This document shows, piece after piece, positions 17,008-26,048 of a stretch of 64,000 nt of DNA. Every line of letters begins with the position of its first letter. The first letter of the stretch is position 1. A model generated the notes under the pieces. That model saw only the letters and a program-made list of their open reading frames with translations, was not told the origin of the DNA and ran no database searches. The stretch comes from Candidatus Bathyarchaeota archaeon (GTDB taxonomy: Archaea; Thermoproteota; Bathyarchaeia; Bathyarchaeales; Bathycorpusculaceae), in assembly GCA_026014735.1 (NCBI GenBank), contig JAOZHT010000005.1, positions 20,764 through 84,763 of the forward strand, written 5' to 3'. The position numbers were made by a program, and so were the translations under genes.

Positions 17008-18783
17008 ATGAGTGCAATGAAGAAAACGATGTTCAGAGTGATGTTTGCTTCAGCGTTCCTTCTTTTGGTGGCAATTGGAACCTTACCTGATGTAGATTTT
17101 GGGGTGGCGGACGCCGTGGCTGATGATGAGTGGAAAATGCTTCAGCATGACGTAACTCATTCGGGGTATTCCTCTTCAAATGCGCCATACACGAACGTTA
17201 CTCTATGGAACTACACAACTCACAGTTCTTATTCAAGTCCAGTTTTAGCTAATGGCTGTGTCTTCATTGCCTCGATAAATGGATACATCTATTGCCTAAA
17301 CGCATTAACGGGAACTCTGGTCTGGAGCGTTTATATGAATAAAACAAATATCATGCAAGCTGTAGTTCCCACTGTTGTGGACGGCAAGTTGTACATAGGG
17401 GCAGGCGAAAGTGTTTACTGCTTAAATGCCTCTCAAGGTTCCCAAATATGGAAATATACTACGGGTGCAGGCATAACTCAGTCATCTCCAGCGGTTATCA
17501 GCGGCAGAGTATACATAGGATCAATCGATAAGAACATGTATTGCTTGGATGCAGTCACAGGAAGTCTGATATGGAACTTTACAACAGGCAGCTTCGTTAT
17601 AGCTTCCCCCATTGTAGCAAATGATATAGTTTACTTTGGATCCCATGACTATAACTTTTATGCGTTAAACGCAAGTAGCGGTGAAATGATATGGATTCGC
17701 AATGCCGGTTTCATCGTTGACAGCTCACCGACTTTTTCAGAAGGAAAAATTTACTTCGGAACAAAAGATGGCAGTTTCATCTGCTTAGATGCTTCTAAGG
17801 GCACCTTCGTATGGATCCATGTCGCCGGCAGCAGTATCACAGGGGCGCCGGCAGTGGTAGACGGTAAGGTTTACTTTGGCTCCTGGGACCACAAACTATA
17901 CTGTTTGGATGCAAAAACTGGCGAGGCGATCTGGACCTATACCACGGGGGACACGATTGCGGGGGCTTCGCCTGCGGTTGCTAATGGTAAAGTCTACATT
18001 GGATCATACGACCACAAAATATACTGTTTGAATGCTAATGAAGGCTGGGTGATTTGGAGTTACGATACACAAACGTATGTTGGCACATCGCCTGCTATTG
18101 CCAACGGAATTGTCTACGCCAATTCGTTTGATGTGCTCTATGCTTTTGTTGGTTCCCCTGGTTCCCCTGAACCAACGCCTAAAACAAACCCAACAACCGC
18201 GGCTACGAATTCTCCGTCACAAGAAAATACTCCAAAACAAACACCGACTCCAAAGCCGCAGTCGCAGCCATCCACAATACAAGTGGCCACAAACACTGGA
18301 GCTTTGCTTAACTTCACAATTAAAGGAAACATAACAGGTTCACAGATTTCAAGTGCTGTTATAACCACAAATCAATCTGCCAAAACCACCCAGTTGTCGT
18401 TTAACTTGACTGGTCAGAGTGGAACCATAGGGTTTAGCAATATCACAATTCCAAAAAATGCTGCCTCTTACGGAAACTCACTTGCCGTTTTTATCGATGG
18501 GCAACCAGCTGAACAGCAGGGCTACGCGCAAGACGCTGTTAACTACTACGTTTGGTACACGACGCACTTCAGTAGCCACCAATTATCTATAATCTTCTCA
18601 ACGGATTCTGCGAATACAACTGTGTCGCCTGAGGTACCGTGGGCGCAGGGATTCAGTTTAACGCAGATAATCGGTGGGGCAGCGGTTGGCATAGTTATTG
18701 TGGGCATCATTACTGCTTTGTTAGTGGTTGTAATCCGAAGGGGCGAAAAGACTCAAACAAAAAGAACCGATAAAGAAGAATAA
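17008..18783 (+). CDS. Secreted PQQ-like beta-propeller surface protein with C-terminal anchor
   Basis: The 591-residue protein has a signal peptide (about 1-32). About eight PQQ-like repeats follow (about 42-390; unit such as VYIGSYDHKIYCLNANEG-x-VIW), then a Pro/Thr/Gln linker (about 392-425), a beta-sandwich-like module (about 428-538: ATNTGALLNFTIKG...NYYVWYTTHFSSHQLSIIFS), one membrane helix (about 552-575) and a basic tail. The pre-anchor module is shared with the subtilase at 52783 and, more weakly, with the PQQ protein at 60475. The PQQ fold here need not bind PQQ; a role in adhesion or envelope binding is inference. Confidence 0.88.
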   Translation: MSAMKKTMFRVMFASAFLLLVAIGTLPDVDFGVADAVADDEWKMLQHDVTHSGYSSSNAPYTNVTLWNYTTHSSYSSPVLANGCVFIASINGYIYCLNALTGTLVWSVYMNKTNIMQAVVPTVVDGKLYIGAGESVYCLNASQGSQIWKYTTGAGITQSSPAVISGRVYIGSIDKNMYCLDAVTGSLIWNFTTGSFVIASPIVANDIVYFGSHDYNFYALNASSGEMIWIRNAGFIVDSSPTFSEGKIYFGTKDGSFICLDASKGTFVWIHVAGSSITGAPAVVDGKVYFGSWDHKLYCLDAKTGEAIWTYTTGDTIAGASPAVANGKVYIGSYDHKIYCLNANEGWVIWSYDTQTYVGTSPAIANGIVYANSFDVLYAFVGSPGSPEPTPKTNPTTAATNSPSQENTPKQTPTPKPQSQPSTIQVATNTGALLNFTIKGNITGSQISSAVITTNQSAKTTQLSFNLTGQSGTIGFSNITIPKNAASYGNSLAVFIDGQPAEQQGYAQDAVNYYVWYTTHFSSHQLSIIFSTDSANTTVSPEVPWAQGFSLTQIIGGAAVGIVIVGIITALLVVVIRRGEKTQTKRTDKEE

Positions 18784-18932
18784 TCGCAAAATTGAGCTAT
18801 AAACAGCTGTTACGAATACGGGACTATTCCAACAAAACCTAACGTTATTGCTCCCTTGAACGCTCTTTTCCTCAGCCAGGGGCGCCGGAGCGTTTATCGC
18901 AGAGGGCTTTTTGTTTGTCATAGAAGGGTTTG

Positions 18933-18941
18933 TATATTTAA
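18933..18941 (+). promoter_or_regulatory. TATA box of tRNA-Arg
   Basis: TATATTTAA lies about 27-35 bases upstream of the tRNA 5' end, the normal archaeal distance. The surrounding 45 bases are duplicated, with changes, upstream of the half-tRNA at 16269. Confidence 0.65.
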
Positions 18942-18967
18942 GTGGCTTTATCAGTTGCATTCGGCGT

Positions 18968-19045
18968 GGGCGAGTAGCTCAGTACGGATAGAGCACCAGC
19001 CTCCTAAGTTGGGGGTCGAGGGTTCAAATCCCTCCCCGCCCGCCA
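18968..19045 (+). tRNA. tRNA-Arg, anticodon CCT, CCA encoded
   Basis: Acceptor GGGCGAG pairs with CCCGCCC except for one A-C mismatch. The D-arm is GCTC...GAGC, the anticodon arm CCAGC-CTCCTAA-GTTGG gives anticodon CCT, the T-arm is GAGGG-TTCAAAT-CCCTC, G73 follows, then encoded CCA at 19043-19045. The last 39 bases (from 19007) and three bases beyond are repeated exactly 548 bases downstream, so this gene is the anchor of a serial insertion locus. Confidence 0.93.
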
Positions 19046-19106
19046 CCCTTTACGGTAACAAAACTTTAGTAATAGTTTCTCATGAGGTAATCCAGAGGTC
19101 ATAACT

Positions 19107-19322
19107 GTGAAGTTTGGAGTAGTTGTGGAAAAAGACGAATACGGCTATTATGTTGCTTCTGTTCCCGAGTTACCGGGTTGCCATACACAAGCTAAAACGC
19201 TTGATGAAGTTATGAAGCGCATCAAGGAAGCAATCGAAGCCTGTTTAATGGCTGAAGGCGCCCAAAGACGTAGCCGCACCGAGTTGGTCGGTGTTCAATT
19301 CGTTGAGGTTTCAGCTGAATGA
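19107..19322 (+). CDS. hicB: HicB antitoxin
   Basis: From GTG at 19107 it encodes 71 residues, MKFGVVVEKDEYGYYVASVPELPGCHTQA..., the partial RNase-H fold of HicB (VPELPGCHTQAKTLDEVMKRIKEAI). It neutralises HicA and usually represses the operon. It overlaps hicA by four bases (ATGA). The module lies between the tRNA-Arg 3' end and its exact 42-base copy, so it travels as a roughly 550-base cassette. Confidence 0.92.
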   Translation: MKFGVVVEKDEYGYYVASVPELPGCHTQAKTLDEVMKRIKEAIEACLMAEGAQRRSRTELVGVQFVEVSAE

Positions 19323-19543
19323 GTTTGAAGCCCCAACCAGCAACAAAAATCATCAAAGCGCTTTCTAAAATAGGTTTTAGAATCGTGAGGCAGCATGGCA
19401 GCCATGTTGTTCTCAAAAATGCAGACGGACAAGTTACCGTTGTTCCAGTGCATCCAGGCGAAGATATAGGCCCAGGGTTGCTAACAAAAATCATCAAAGA
19501 TACGGGTCTTTCAAAAGAAGAATTCCTAGAATTACTCAAATAG
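19319..19543 (+). CDS. hicA: HicA mRNA interferase toxin
   Basis: The 74-residue dsRBD-like toxin has the motif GFRIVRQHGSHVVLKN, with the catalytic His in GSH, and VPVHPGEDIGPGLLTKIIKDTGLSKEEFLELL, both typical of HicA. It degrades mRNA when free of HicB. Gene order is antitoxin first. It ends 11 bases before the duplicated tRNA 3' end. Confidence 0.93.
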   Translation: MSLKPQPATKIIKALSKIGFRIVRQHGSHVVLKNADGQVTVVPVHPGEDIGPGLLTKIIKDTGLSKEEFLELLK

Positions 19544-19554
19544 CCAGTCGCCAG

Positions 19555-19596
19555 AGTTGGGGGTCGAGGGTTCAAATCCCTCCCCGCCCGCCACCC
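19555..19596 (+). repeat. tRNA-Arg 3'-end direct repeat (att-like), copy 1
   Basis: These 42 bases are identical to 19007-19048, covering half of the tRNA anticodon stem, the variable loop, T-arm, acceptor, CCA and three more bases. Repeats of this kind mark sites where an element integrated into a tRNA gene and restored its 3' end. With the tRNA they enclose only hicBA. Confidence 0.9.
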
Positions 19597-19745
19597 ACAA
19601 TCCCATACGCCTTTCCTTAATGTGTAAAGCGCACAGGATCTTTGTATAACTTTAGTCTATTTATTGGGGAAACCAACGTTGCATATGCTCTAACCGTAAG
19701 ACCTAAATGTTTAGGCGATAGACAGTACACAAAGCAGGGTTACAT

Positions 19746-21182
19746 TTGGCTAACCAAGAAAAAACTAATATTACAACATATCAGCCTGGGCAAATACAAA
19801 AAAACGTTGATGAATTTACAAGCGAGTTAACGACTTATCTCAATACCTTGGGCTTGCCATCTACAAATGTCTTGGTAGCAATACCGGAAAGGAAAAATGT
19901 CATTAATAACTTACCGTCGGTTGTTGAACGTCTCGATCCTTTAGCTAGGAGTAGTTCAGTCTACATATCGAAATTTACGGCAGCATGTGCAGTCGGACTA
20001 TTTGATGCAGCACTAAATTTTCTATGGGATGAAACAATCGCAAGCCTTCGTGAAAAGGCTTCACGATTTGATCTAGAGTTCTTCTTTAGTAGTGTTGTGA
20101 CAGATCAAAATCGGCGCTCAAAGCTACATACCGCTGAAGATCTTGAGAAACTTGAAGATTGGGAACTAGTCAGAGGTTGCCAATTAACCGGAATACTCTC
20201 GGACATTGGGTTTAAACATCTTGATTATATAAGAGATGTAAGAAATTGGGCTAGTGCGGCTCATCCCAATCAGAATCAATTGACTGGCCTGCAAGTTGTT
20301 ACTTGGCTAGAGACTTGTATTAAAGAAGTAATTGGTAAAGAACCCTCGGGACCAGCTATACAAATACGGCTCCTTCTTGAAAATATTAGAACAAAAGTTT
20401 TAAGTTCTCCAGATGTAAAAGCAACAATCGCAAATGTTCAAAATCTTTCCATAGAAATGGCTTCATCGCTCCTGCGAACAATTTTCGGAATGTACACTGA
20501 TCCGGCAATGACGGCATCCGCCAAGAATAACATTAAACTTATTGCCAAAGCGGTATGGGACGTATCACCAGATGAACGGAGATACGAAGTAGGATTAAAA
20601 TTTGCAACATTTGATGCAAACGCCGATATTACGCGCCGCGACGCAGCAAGGGAGTTCCTAGAAATCTCAGAAGGTATGTCCTACCTTCCTACAGAAACCC
20701 TTGCAAGGGAATTGCAGGAAAAGGTACAGAATTTGCTCACCGCACACTACGGAATGAATAACTTCTACAATGAAACATCGCATGCAAAAATGCTAGCCGA
20801 ACAAGTTCCAAAGACTGGAAAAATCCCTAAATCTATAAGGGCTGAATATGTTAAGACTCTGATATTGTGTCGCATTGGAAACTTCTATGGATTATCATGG
20901 GCTGCAAGCGATTACTATGACGAGTTAATCTCTCGCTTTCAAGAAGTCGAGATCCAACAAGTTGCGCGTTTATTACTGGATAAGGAAGTATTTTCGCGTA
21001 TGCAGAATACTGCTTGCGCCTCTCGATTCTTAGCAATCTGTGCCAACTTGAGAAAACGCGCAACAAACACTCATACCACGAGCGTTTTAGATAGGATTCT
21101 CAAGATGCGCTCAGATGAACTATCAGCCGCTGATATTACCAAAGACTTTACCCCCTTGTTATCTTCACTGACACTCAGTTAA
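19746..21182 (+). CDS. Unknown 478-residue protein with HEPN-like motif; candidate defence gene
   Basis: From TTG at 19746 (no ATG is suitably placed) it encodes a soluble, mostly helical protein. Residues 166-173, RNWASAAH, in a helix following LDYIRD, fit the R-x(4-6)-H catalytic motif of HEPN RNases, and a second charged helical half follows. I do not recognise a named family. It is the only gene between tRNA-Arg 3'-end copies 1 and 2, is AT-richer than its neighbours, and has a toxin-antitoxin pair just upstream. Transfer and an abortive-infection type role are inference. Confidence 0.7.
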   Translation: MANQEKTNITTYQPGQIQKNVDEFTSELTTYLNTLGLPSTNVLVAIPERKNVINNLPSVVERLDPLARSSSVYISKFTAACAVGLFDAALNFLWDETIASLREKASRFDLEFFFSSVVTDQNRRSKLHTAEDLEKLEDWELVRGCQLTGILSDIGFKHLDYIRDVRNWASAAHPNQNQLTGLQVVTWLETCIKEVIGKEPSGPAIQIRLLLENIRTKVLSSPDVKATIANVQNLSIEMASSLLRTIFGMYTDPAMTASAKNNIKLIAKAVWDVSPDERRYEVGLKFATFDANADITRRDAAREFLEISEGMSYLPTETLARELQEKVQNLLTAHYGMNNFYNETSHAKMLAEQVPKTGKIPKSIRAEYVKTLILCRIGNFYGLSWAASDYYDELISRFQEVEIQQVARLLLDKEVFSRMQNTACASRFLAICANLRKRATNTHTTSVLDRILKMRSDELSAADITKDFTPLLSSLTLS

Positions 21183-21299
21183 CCTTAACACCGATAGACA
21201 TCACTCAGCTAAGAAAACCTGAAGGCCTATTAAAGACATAGAAAAGAGGGAAGTTGTTGAGTGATGTTATCTCCGCAAGCAAAATCTCGAGCCGAGCAG

Positions 21300-21326
21300 G
21301 GGTTCAAATCTCTCCCCGCCCGCCAC
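21300..21326 (+). repeat. tRNA-Arg 3'-end direct repeat, copy 2
   Basis: GGGTTCAAATC then CTCCCCGCCCGCCAC, with one C-to-T change, match 26 of 27 bases of the tRNA T-arm, acceptor and CCA. Upstream of 21300 the similarity fades. It closes the cassette containing the HEPN-like gene. Confidence 0.8.
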
Positions 21327-21342
21327 TCCGCCACTTGGATAA

Positions 21343-22740
21343 TTAAGCTATGATTTGTTTCTGCTTTAAAGGAATCCTAACTTCAAAGGTGGTTCCCTTC
21401 CCCTTCTGGCTCGTATAGGTTATTGTTCCACCTAACGCTTCAACGAGTCGTTTAACAACCGCTAAGCCTAACCCTTGACCCTTAGACTTGGTTGTCACCA
21501 TCGGAGTAAACAGCTTGGGCTTGATTTCCTCAGGAATACCCAAACCGGTGTCCCCCACGTAAACCTCTACGTTTCCGTCTTTCTCCAGAGCCCGAACCGT
21601 TAAGATTCCCCCGTTAGGCATCGCTTGAATCCCGTTAAGAACCAGGTTAGTGAGTACTCGCCTAAAAAACTCAGGGTCCACTTCCACCGGTTCATGGATA
21701 TCGACGTCTGTTTGTATTTCTATGTTTTTAGGAAACTTTATTCCACCGATGGTTTTGAAAACCTGTTCCCGAAAATCCACTTGGACACAACTGGGGTTGA
21801 GGGGGCGAGCAAAATCCTGCAGGTCAGCAACGATTTTGTTAATATACGAAATGTTGTCTTCGATGCCCTGGATGCTTTCCTGCAATTCCTCTTTTACGCT
21901 GCTTTGGGGCATCTCATCTAAACCGGTCCTAAGAAGGTAGATATCGCCCTCTATTGCTTGCAGGGGATTACGGATGTCATGGCCAATCATTCCCGCGGTC
22001 ATGCCTATGGCGCTAAGCCTCTCGGAATTCTTAAGCTGCAAGGTTTTTTCCTCCACAACCCTCTCCAGTTCTTTTGAATGTTTTTCAACCTTAACTTTCA
22101 TCTCTGATAGGTTAGCCATATTCTTGAAGTCTCTTCTGCGAAAGAGCTGCAGATTATACGAGCAAATCACAGTAACAAAAAAGGCAGTTACCAAACTGAA
22201 CACGACGGTAAATAAGCCATAATCCCAAGGCAACCCTGAAGAAACCACAATTATCTCGCCTGCACAGGCAGTTGCCGACAGAATAATTTGGCTGACAAGC
22301 TTGGTTGGTATGTAAAGCCCCACAAGCAGAATCACCGCTGCAGTAATCACGGAATGGGTAAGGAAACTCTGGGGGCGAGTGGCATTAAACGTCAACATAG
22401 CAATGATTAAAGCAAAAGCCAAAACGAACAGCACTTTATCGTAGACTTGGTAACTGTTCACTTTAGCCAGGTACACCGCTACGGATATGGCTACTGCAGA
22501 CAATGCAACCCTTATTGCTAGCGAGAAGAAGAAAACTTGAGACAACCCCAGAATTTGGTAATCGTTGAAGGCAAAAGCAATCCACGCTGCAACTGCAATG
22601 ATCAACCCATACCTTGCGAGTTTGATGTCTTCCTTAGCATACCAGGTTCGGTACTGTCTTTCCTCTAAGTAATTTAACCCAAACAACGGTTTATTAAACA
22701 AAGATGACCCTGAGTTGACTGCTAACCTTTTTTGGTTCAC
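21343..22740 (-). CDS. Membrane histidine kinase
   Basis: From GTG at 22740 it encodes 465 residues: about six membrane helices (about 45-205), a coiled-coil (about 210-245), a HisKA domain with the phospho-acceptor His in GMIGHDIRNPLQAI, and HATPase_c with NLVLNGIQAMPNGG (N box), VGDTGLGIPEEI (G1) and KGQGLGLAVVKRL (G2). No response regulator is adjacent, so its partner is elsewhere. It lies between tRNA-Arg 3'-end copies 2 and 3 and is transcribed towards the tRNA. Confidence 0.93.
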   Translation of the reverse strand: MNQKRLAVNSGSSLFNKPLFGLNYLEERQYRTWYAKEDIKLARYGLIIAVAAWIAFAFNDYQILGLSQVFFFSLAIRVALSAVAISVAVYLAKVNSYQVYDKVLFVLAFALIIAMLTFNATRPQSFLTHSVITAAVILLVGLYIPTKLVSQIILSATACAGEIIVVSSGLPWDYGLFTVVFSLVTAFFVTVICSYNLQLFRRRDFKNMANLSEMKVKVEKHSKELERVVEEKTLQLKNSERLSAIGMTAGMIGHDIRNPLQAIEGDIYLLRTGLDEMPQSSVKEELQESIQGIEDNISYINKIVADLQDFARPLNPSCVQVDFREQVFKTIGGIKFPKNIEIQTDVDIHEPVEVDPEFFRRVLTNLVLNGIQAMPNGGILTVRALEKDGNVEVYVGDTGLGIPEEIKPKLFTPMVTTKSKGQGLGLAVVKRLVEALGGTITYTSQKGKGTTFEVRIPLKQKQIIA

Positions 22741-22819
22741 TAACTATTTAAGGTTTTAAGTATAACAGCTGCCTTGAAACACATGTGAAGGATAACTGAG
22801 GGCGGAACATACATCATAT

Positions 22820-22864
22820 CCTCAGTTAGGGGTCAAGACTCCAAATCCCCGTCCACCCGCCAAG
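22820..22864 (+). repeat. Degenerate tRNA-Arg 3'-end repeat, copy 3
   Basis: Aligned without gaps to 19003-19047, 33 of the first 43 bases match, including CAGTT, GGGGTC, CCAAATCCC and ACCCGCCA. It is the most decayed and most distant copy and lies between the kinase gene start and vapC. Ungapped register over the whole tRNA 3' half argues against chance. Confidence 0.7.
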
Positions 22865-22882
22865 CAACCTTGCCCTCTTCGT

Positions 22883-23338
22883 TTAAAGCCTCATTCTTTT
22901 GGATGCCTCTTTAGGTATGGGGTTTTCGATGATTAACCCCCGTTCTCTGCATAATCTAGCTATGTGTGCGTCGTTACTTACAACCACAGAGATATTGTTT
23001 GTTTCCGCAGACGCTATTAGGGTTGCATCAAATGACCGGACCTTGTGGAGTTTAGCTATTTCAAGGGCTTTTCGGGCAGTATCGACTGTCAGAGGTAGAA
23101 AACGTATTTTGGTGCTTCTGGTTAACCCGTCAAGTTTGTATTGGGCTTCTTCTCTTTCCACACCATAATCCTCCACCAATGCATGATATGCTTCCATCAG
23201 GTTGGCAGCGGTGACTGCGGCGCTTAATTTTCCATGAACTGCATCCTGGAGCAGCGGCCAGCAGTATGGGTGAGCGTCATGTTTCTGGAAGAGCGCATAG
23301 GAAAGGATGTCTGCGTCGATTAGCCTCATCTTTTCCAA
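22883..23338 (-). CDS. vapC: PIN-domain toxin (VapC-like)
   Basis: The 151-residue PIN-domain RNase has the acidic residues of the fold at LIDADILSY, at the conserved Glu in ANLMEAYHAL, at VRSFDATLIASA and at SNDAHI. It would cleave RNA when not bound by the AbrB-type protein encoded just upstream, whose frame it overlaps by 13 bases. It is part of the module beyond the outermost tRNA-Arg repeat. Confidence 0.88.
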   Translation of the reverse strand: MEKMRLIDADILSYALFQKHDAHPYCWPLLQDAVHGKLSAAVTAANLMEAYHALVEDYGVEREEAQYKLDGLTRSTKIRFLPLTVDTARKALEIAKLHKVRSFDATLIASAETNNISVVVSNDAHIARLCRERGLIIENPIPKEASKRMRL

Positions 23339-23574
23339 GCCTTTTCCCGCGAGAAAACCTTATCACGCGCCTCTGATTTGCCTGTTTTGCAGGGTTCTCT
23401 TAGGGAGCGGGTTGCTAAATCGTCCTCTTCAACCAATGGAATCAGCTCGATGGAATCCTCTTTCGCAACTAATTCTAGGCGGCCGTCATCTGACAGGCCG
23501 TATTTCTCCCTGATTTCTTTAGGGATGACTATGCGTCCTTGCTTGTCAATCGCTACTTCCAATGGCATCACCAT
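23326..23574 (-). CDS. vapB: AbrB/SpoVT-type antitoxin (VapB-like)
   Basis: The 82-residue protein (start 23574, or ATG at 23568) has the swapped-hairpin AbrB motif MPLEVAIDKQGRIVIPKEIREKYGL followed by a flexible toxin-binding tail (TRSLREPCKTGKSEARDK). It would bind the operon promoter and the PIN toxin. Translational coupling with vapC is indicated by the overlap. Confidence 0.88.
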   Translation of the reverse strand: MVMPLEVAIDKQGRIVIPKEIREKYGLSDDGRLELVAKEDSIELIPLVEEDDLATRSLREPCKTGKSEARDKVFSREKAWKR

Positions 23575-23674
23575 TTACCATTGCCACAGATTCGCTTAAT
23601 AATCTTTCTCGCAAATGTCTAAATTCGGAGCCTCTTAAGCCAGCTTGCAGCCCTAAAAACTCTCCCTCGCCAAC

Positions 23675-23929
23675 TCAAATGTTTTTGATGGCTCTTGGCG
23701 TGTATATGATTAAGTAATTGTCTCCCTCGTTAACTTCCAAGGGATAATTTTTGATTAGCTGCCGGATTTTCCTTCGGCATTCAGCACATACGCCGGTGAG
23801 GTTGATGGTGTAGCCCAGGGATATGGAATTGTTTGGTCCGGACTCCAAAAAGGAGATGCCTTGGGGAGATAACTCTGGAACGCTTGACTGGATTTCTCTG
23901 CAGAGATTAATCGCTTGAGTTCTATCCAT
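23675..23929 (-). CDS. Small unknown protein with CxxC
   Basis: Eighty-four residues, MDRTQAINLCREIQSSVPELSP..., with one CAEC motif and an alpha/beta appearance (ISLGYTINLTGVCAECRRKIRQLIKNYPLEV...YLIIYTPRAI). It looks like a compact real domain. I know no family for it. It stands alone, 100 bases upstream of vapBC on the same strand. Confidence 0.55.
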   Translation of the reverse strand: MDRTQAINLCREIQSSVPELSPQGISFLESGPNNSISLGYTINLTGVCAECRRKIRQLIKNYPLEVNEGDNYLIIYTPRAIKNI

Positions 23930-24371
23930 CCAATAGCCCCATGCTGCCTGGCGCAGTTTAAAAGGCGGCTTTATTTTAGATAACGTTTCTTGCGAACGCT
24001 AATTTGCTTTTTAGTCAAGGCGAATATGCGGCATAGAGAACTGCACTTAACTAAGAGCGGCAACTAACGCAAACAAGCGGGCGGCTTTTTCTAGAAGCGT
24101 AGAAGGTTTGGATAAGCGGATTTAGCCTTGCGTTGGCAGATAAGAGGCGTAAAAGTAGTAGGTGTGGCTCGCCTTCTTTTCTGCTAACAGCCAGATCCGC
24201 TTAACTTGGCTATCCCGTGTGTGTGAGTTGTGCTCCTTTCTTACAAGAATAGGATAAGCGCGTTTTTGCTTAAAAGGGATATTTCGAATTACGAAATATG
24301 TCACCATTAACATGACTTAAGCCTTAAGACCTAACTCTTCCTCCTAACAGCTACTTCTGCAAGAGCCAGCA
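23930..24371. other. Gene-poor gap, nothing recognised
   Basis: About 440 bases without a convincing gene, RNA or repeat. A 63-codon minus-strand frame (24122-24313) is discounted. Confidence 0.4.
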
Positions 24372-26048
24372 TCAATCCGAAGCCAGAAAAACCCTAAAGA
24401 TCGTGCCTTTACCCAGGGCGCTCTCAACCTCAATTCTCCCCCCATGAGCCTCCACAATCTTTTTACAAATAGGCAACCCAACCCCCATACCCTTAGCTTT
24501 AGTGGTGAAGAAAGGCGTCCAAAGCTTCTCCAAAGTCTGCTTTGACATGCCCACTCCCGAATCAGCAAACTCAACGACAACTTGCTTTCTTGCTTTTCTA
24601 CTCGATATCGATAACATTCCACCATCTGGCATGGCGTCAAAAGCATTCTTGACGAGGTTAGAGAACACACGAATGATTTTTTCATGGTCAACAAGCACTT
24701 CAACCTCGGGGCCGGTCATATTAGCAACCGCGATGTTGCCGGGGGGTGAGAATTGCCGCAGGGAAGTATCAACTAACTCCTTAAGCGGGTACCGCTTCTT
24801 CTCCAACTTTATTTCAGTGGAGAAATCAAGCAAATCAGAAACTATTTTGTCTGAGTAATCGACGCATTCGTTGATGGTCTTTAGCATCGCTTTGCTCTCG
24901 GCATCTAAATTGGTGTTTCTTTTGCCGATAACGTAAACGGCGTTTTTGATTCCAGCCAAAGGATTGCGCAGGTCATGCGCAACCATCACAGAAACCTCCT
25001 TCATGGCTTCGAATTTCTTATCCAGAGTCTCATGCACGGCGCTGTAAACGAGGTTTAGTTCATCTGAACCGACTTTACTGAATTGTTGGGGTTGCTTAGC
25101 ATTCAACGATGTTGACTTTACCGCTGAGGCAAGTCTTTTGATTGGCCTAATCACCGATGTCTCGATGAGAATCGATAAACCAATTCCTAAGATAACCGCC
25201 AAAACGATTGATCCCCCCAAAAAAAGGAAACTCTGGCTCTTTGCTTCCTGAAATGCAACTCGCTCATTAGTTACCTGCAAAACAAGAAGGGGGTTAGAGT
25301 GAATATCATTAACTAAAACGTAACCTGACAGTATAAGGTCATCGTTGTTTTTCACTACTCTCTGAGTGGGGTCTGAAAGCAGGCGCTGAGCAATTTCGTT
25401 GTTGTCAGCCTCAAAATCAGTTAGGGAAACTATTGAGGCATGAAAGTTCAAGATTTTCTCCAATCTGCCGATTTGGTCGCTTAAAGATTCTCCAAAAATC
25501 ATTCTGCCCACGATTGGACCTTGGTTTTGGCTTGTAAGTATGGGGGCACTTGCGATTATGAATGGTTCATTGTTTAAGGTGGCGAAACCTGTAACTACGG
25601 AGGCATCGACTGTTGGTGGAGAGAAGACTGCATCGGTTTCTAAGAGCTGTATTAATTCATCGGGGGCGTCAACTTTTTGGGACTCGTCAAGATCATAGAA
25701 TTGACAATACATTATCTTCCGATCGTTATCTATTATAGCTATGAAGTGGAGTTTTAAGTTTTGAAATGTCCCCTCCCCAAAGTTCTCATCAACATATAGA
25801 GGGTTGGACCCCAGGGCAAAACGGTAGGTTTCATCCCACGATGAATAATCAACAAGAGCTACTGCCAAGTTTTCTTTTTGGTAACCAAAGGCGTTAATGA
25901 CTTGGGCGAGGTTCTTCTCTATTTCTCTTTGATCCACTTTTTCATAGCTTGGAAGCCTCATGTAGACGCTGAAGGCATGAAAGCCTACGAAAACCAATAG
26001 CGTAAGGAGCCCTATCGTCAGTAGACTTTTTGTCCTAATCTTCATCAT
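24372..26048 (-). CDS. Membrane histidine kinase with CHASE4-type sensor and HAMP
   Basis: The 558-residue protein has an N-terminal TM (about 9-28) and an extracellular CHASE4-like domain (about 40-270; VDYSSWDETYRF, EGTFQNLKLHFIAIIDNDRKIMYCQFYD). A second TM follows (about 273-297), then HAMP (IRPIKRLASAVKS), HisKA with His in VMVAHDLRNPLAGI, and HATPase_c with NLVKNAFDAMPDGG, FADSGVGMSK and KGMGVGLPICKKI. It senses an unknown external signal and should phosphorylate a regulator that is not in the window. Confidence 0.92.
   Translation of the reverse strand: MMKIRTKSLLTIGLLTLLVFVGFHAFSVYMRLPSYEKVDQREIEKNLAQVINAFGYQKENLAVALVDYSSWDETYRFALGSNPLYVDENFGEGTFQNLKLHFIAIIDNDRKIMYCQFYDLDESQKVDAPDELIQLLETDAVFSPPTVDASVVTGFATLNNEPFIIASAPILTSQNQGPIVGRMIFGESLSDQIGRLEKILNFHASIVSLTDFEADNNEIAQRLLSDPTQRVVKNNDDLILSGYVLVNDIHSNPLLVLQVTNERVAFQEAKSQSFLFLGGSIVLAVILGIGLSILIETSVIRPIKRLASAVKSTSLNAKQPQQFSKVGSDELNLVYSAVHETLDKKFEAMKEVSVMVAHDLRNPLAGIKNAVYVIGKRNTNLDAESKAMLKTINECVDYSDKIVSDLLDFSTEIKLEKKRYPLKELVDTSLRQFSPPGNIAVANMTGPEVEVLVDHEKIIRVFSNLVKNAFDAMPDGGMLSISSRKARKQVVVEFADSGVGMSKQTLEKLWTPFFTTKAKGMGVGLPICKKIVEAHGGRIEVESALGKGTIFRVFLASD

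Noticed and set aside
18872..19045. Possible CRISPR-like repetition from the recurring tRNA-end sequence
   Set aside because: Copies are spaced 0.5-1.7 kb apart, match a tRNA 3' end and flank genes; this is not a CRISPR array. No CRISPR array was seen anywhere in the window.
24122..24313. 63-codon minus-strand frame in the gap before the CHASE4 kinase
   Set aside because: No motif, no promoter at a suitable distance, irregular composition; most likely chance.
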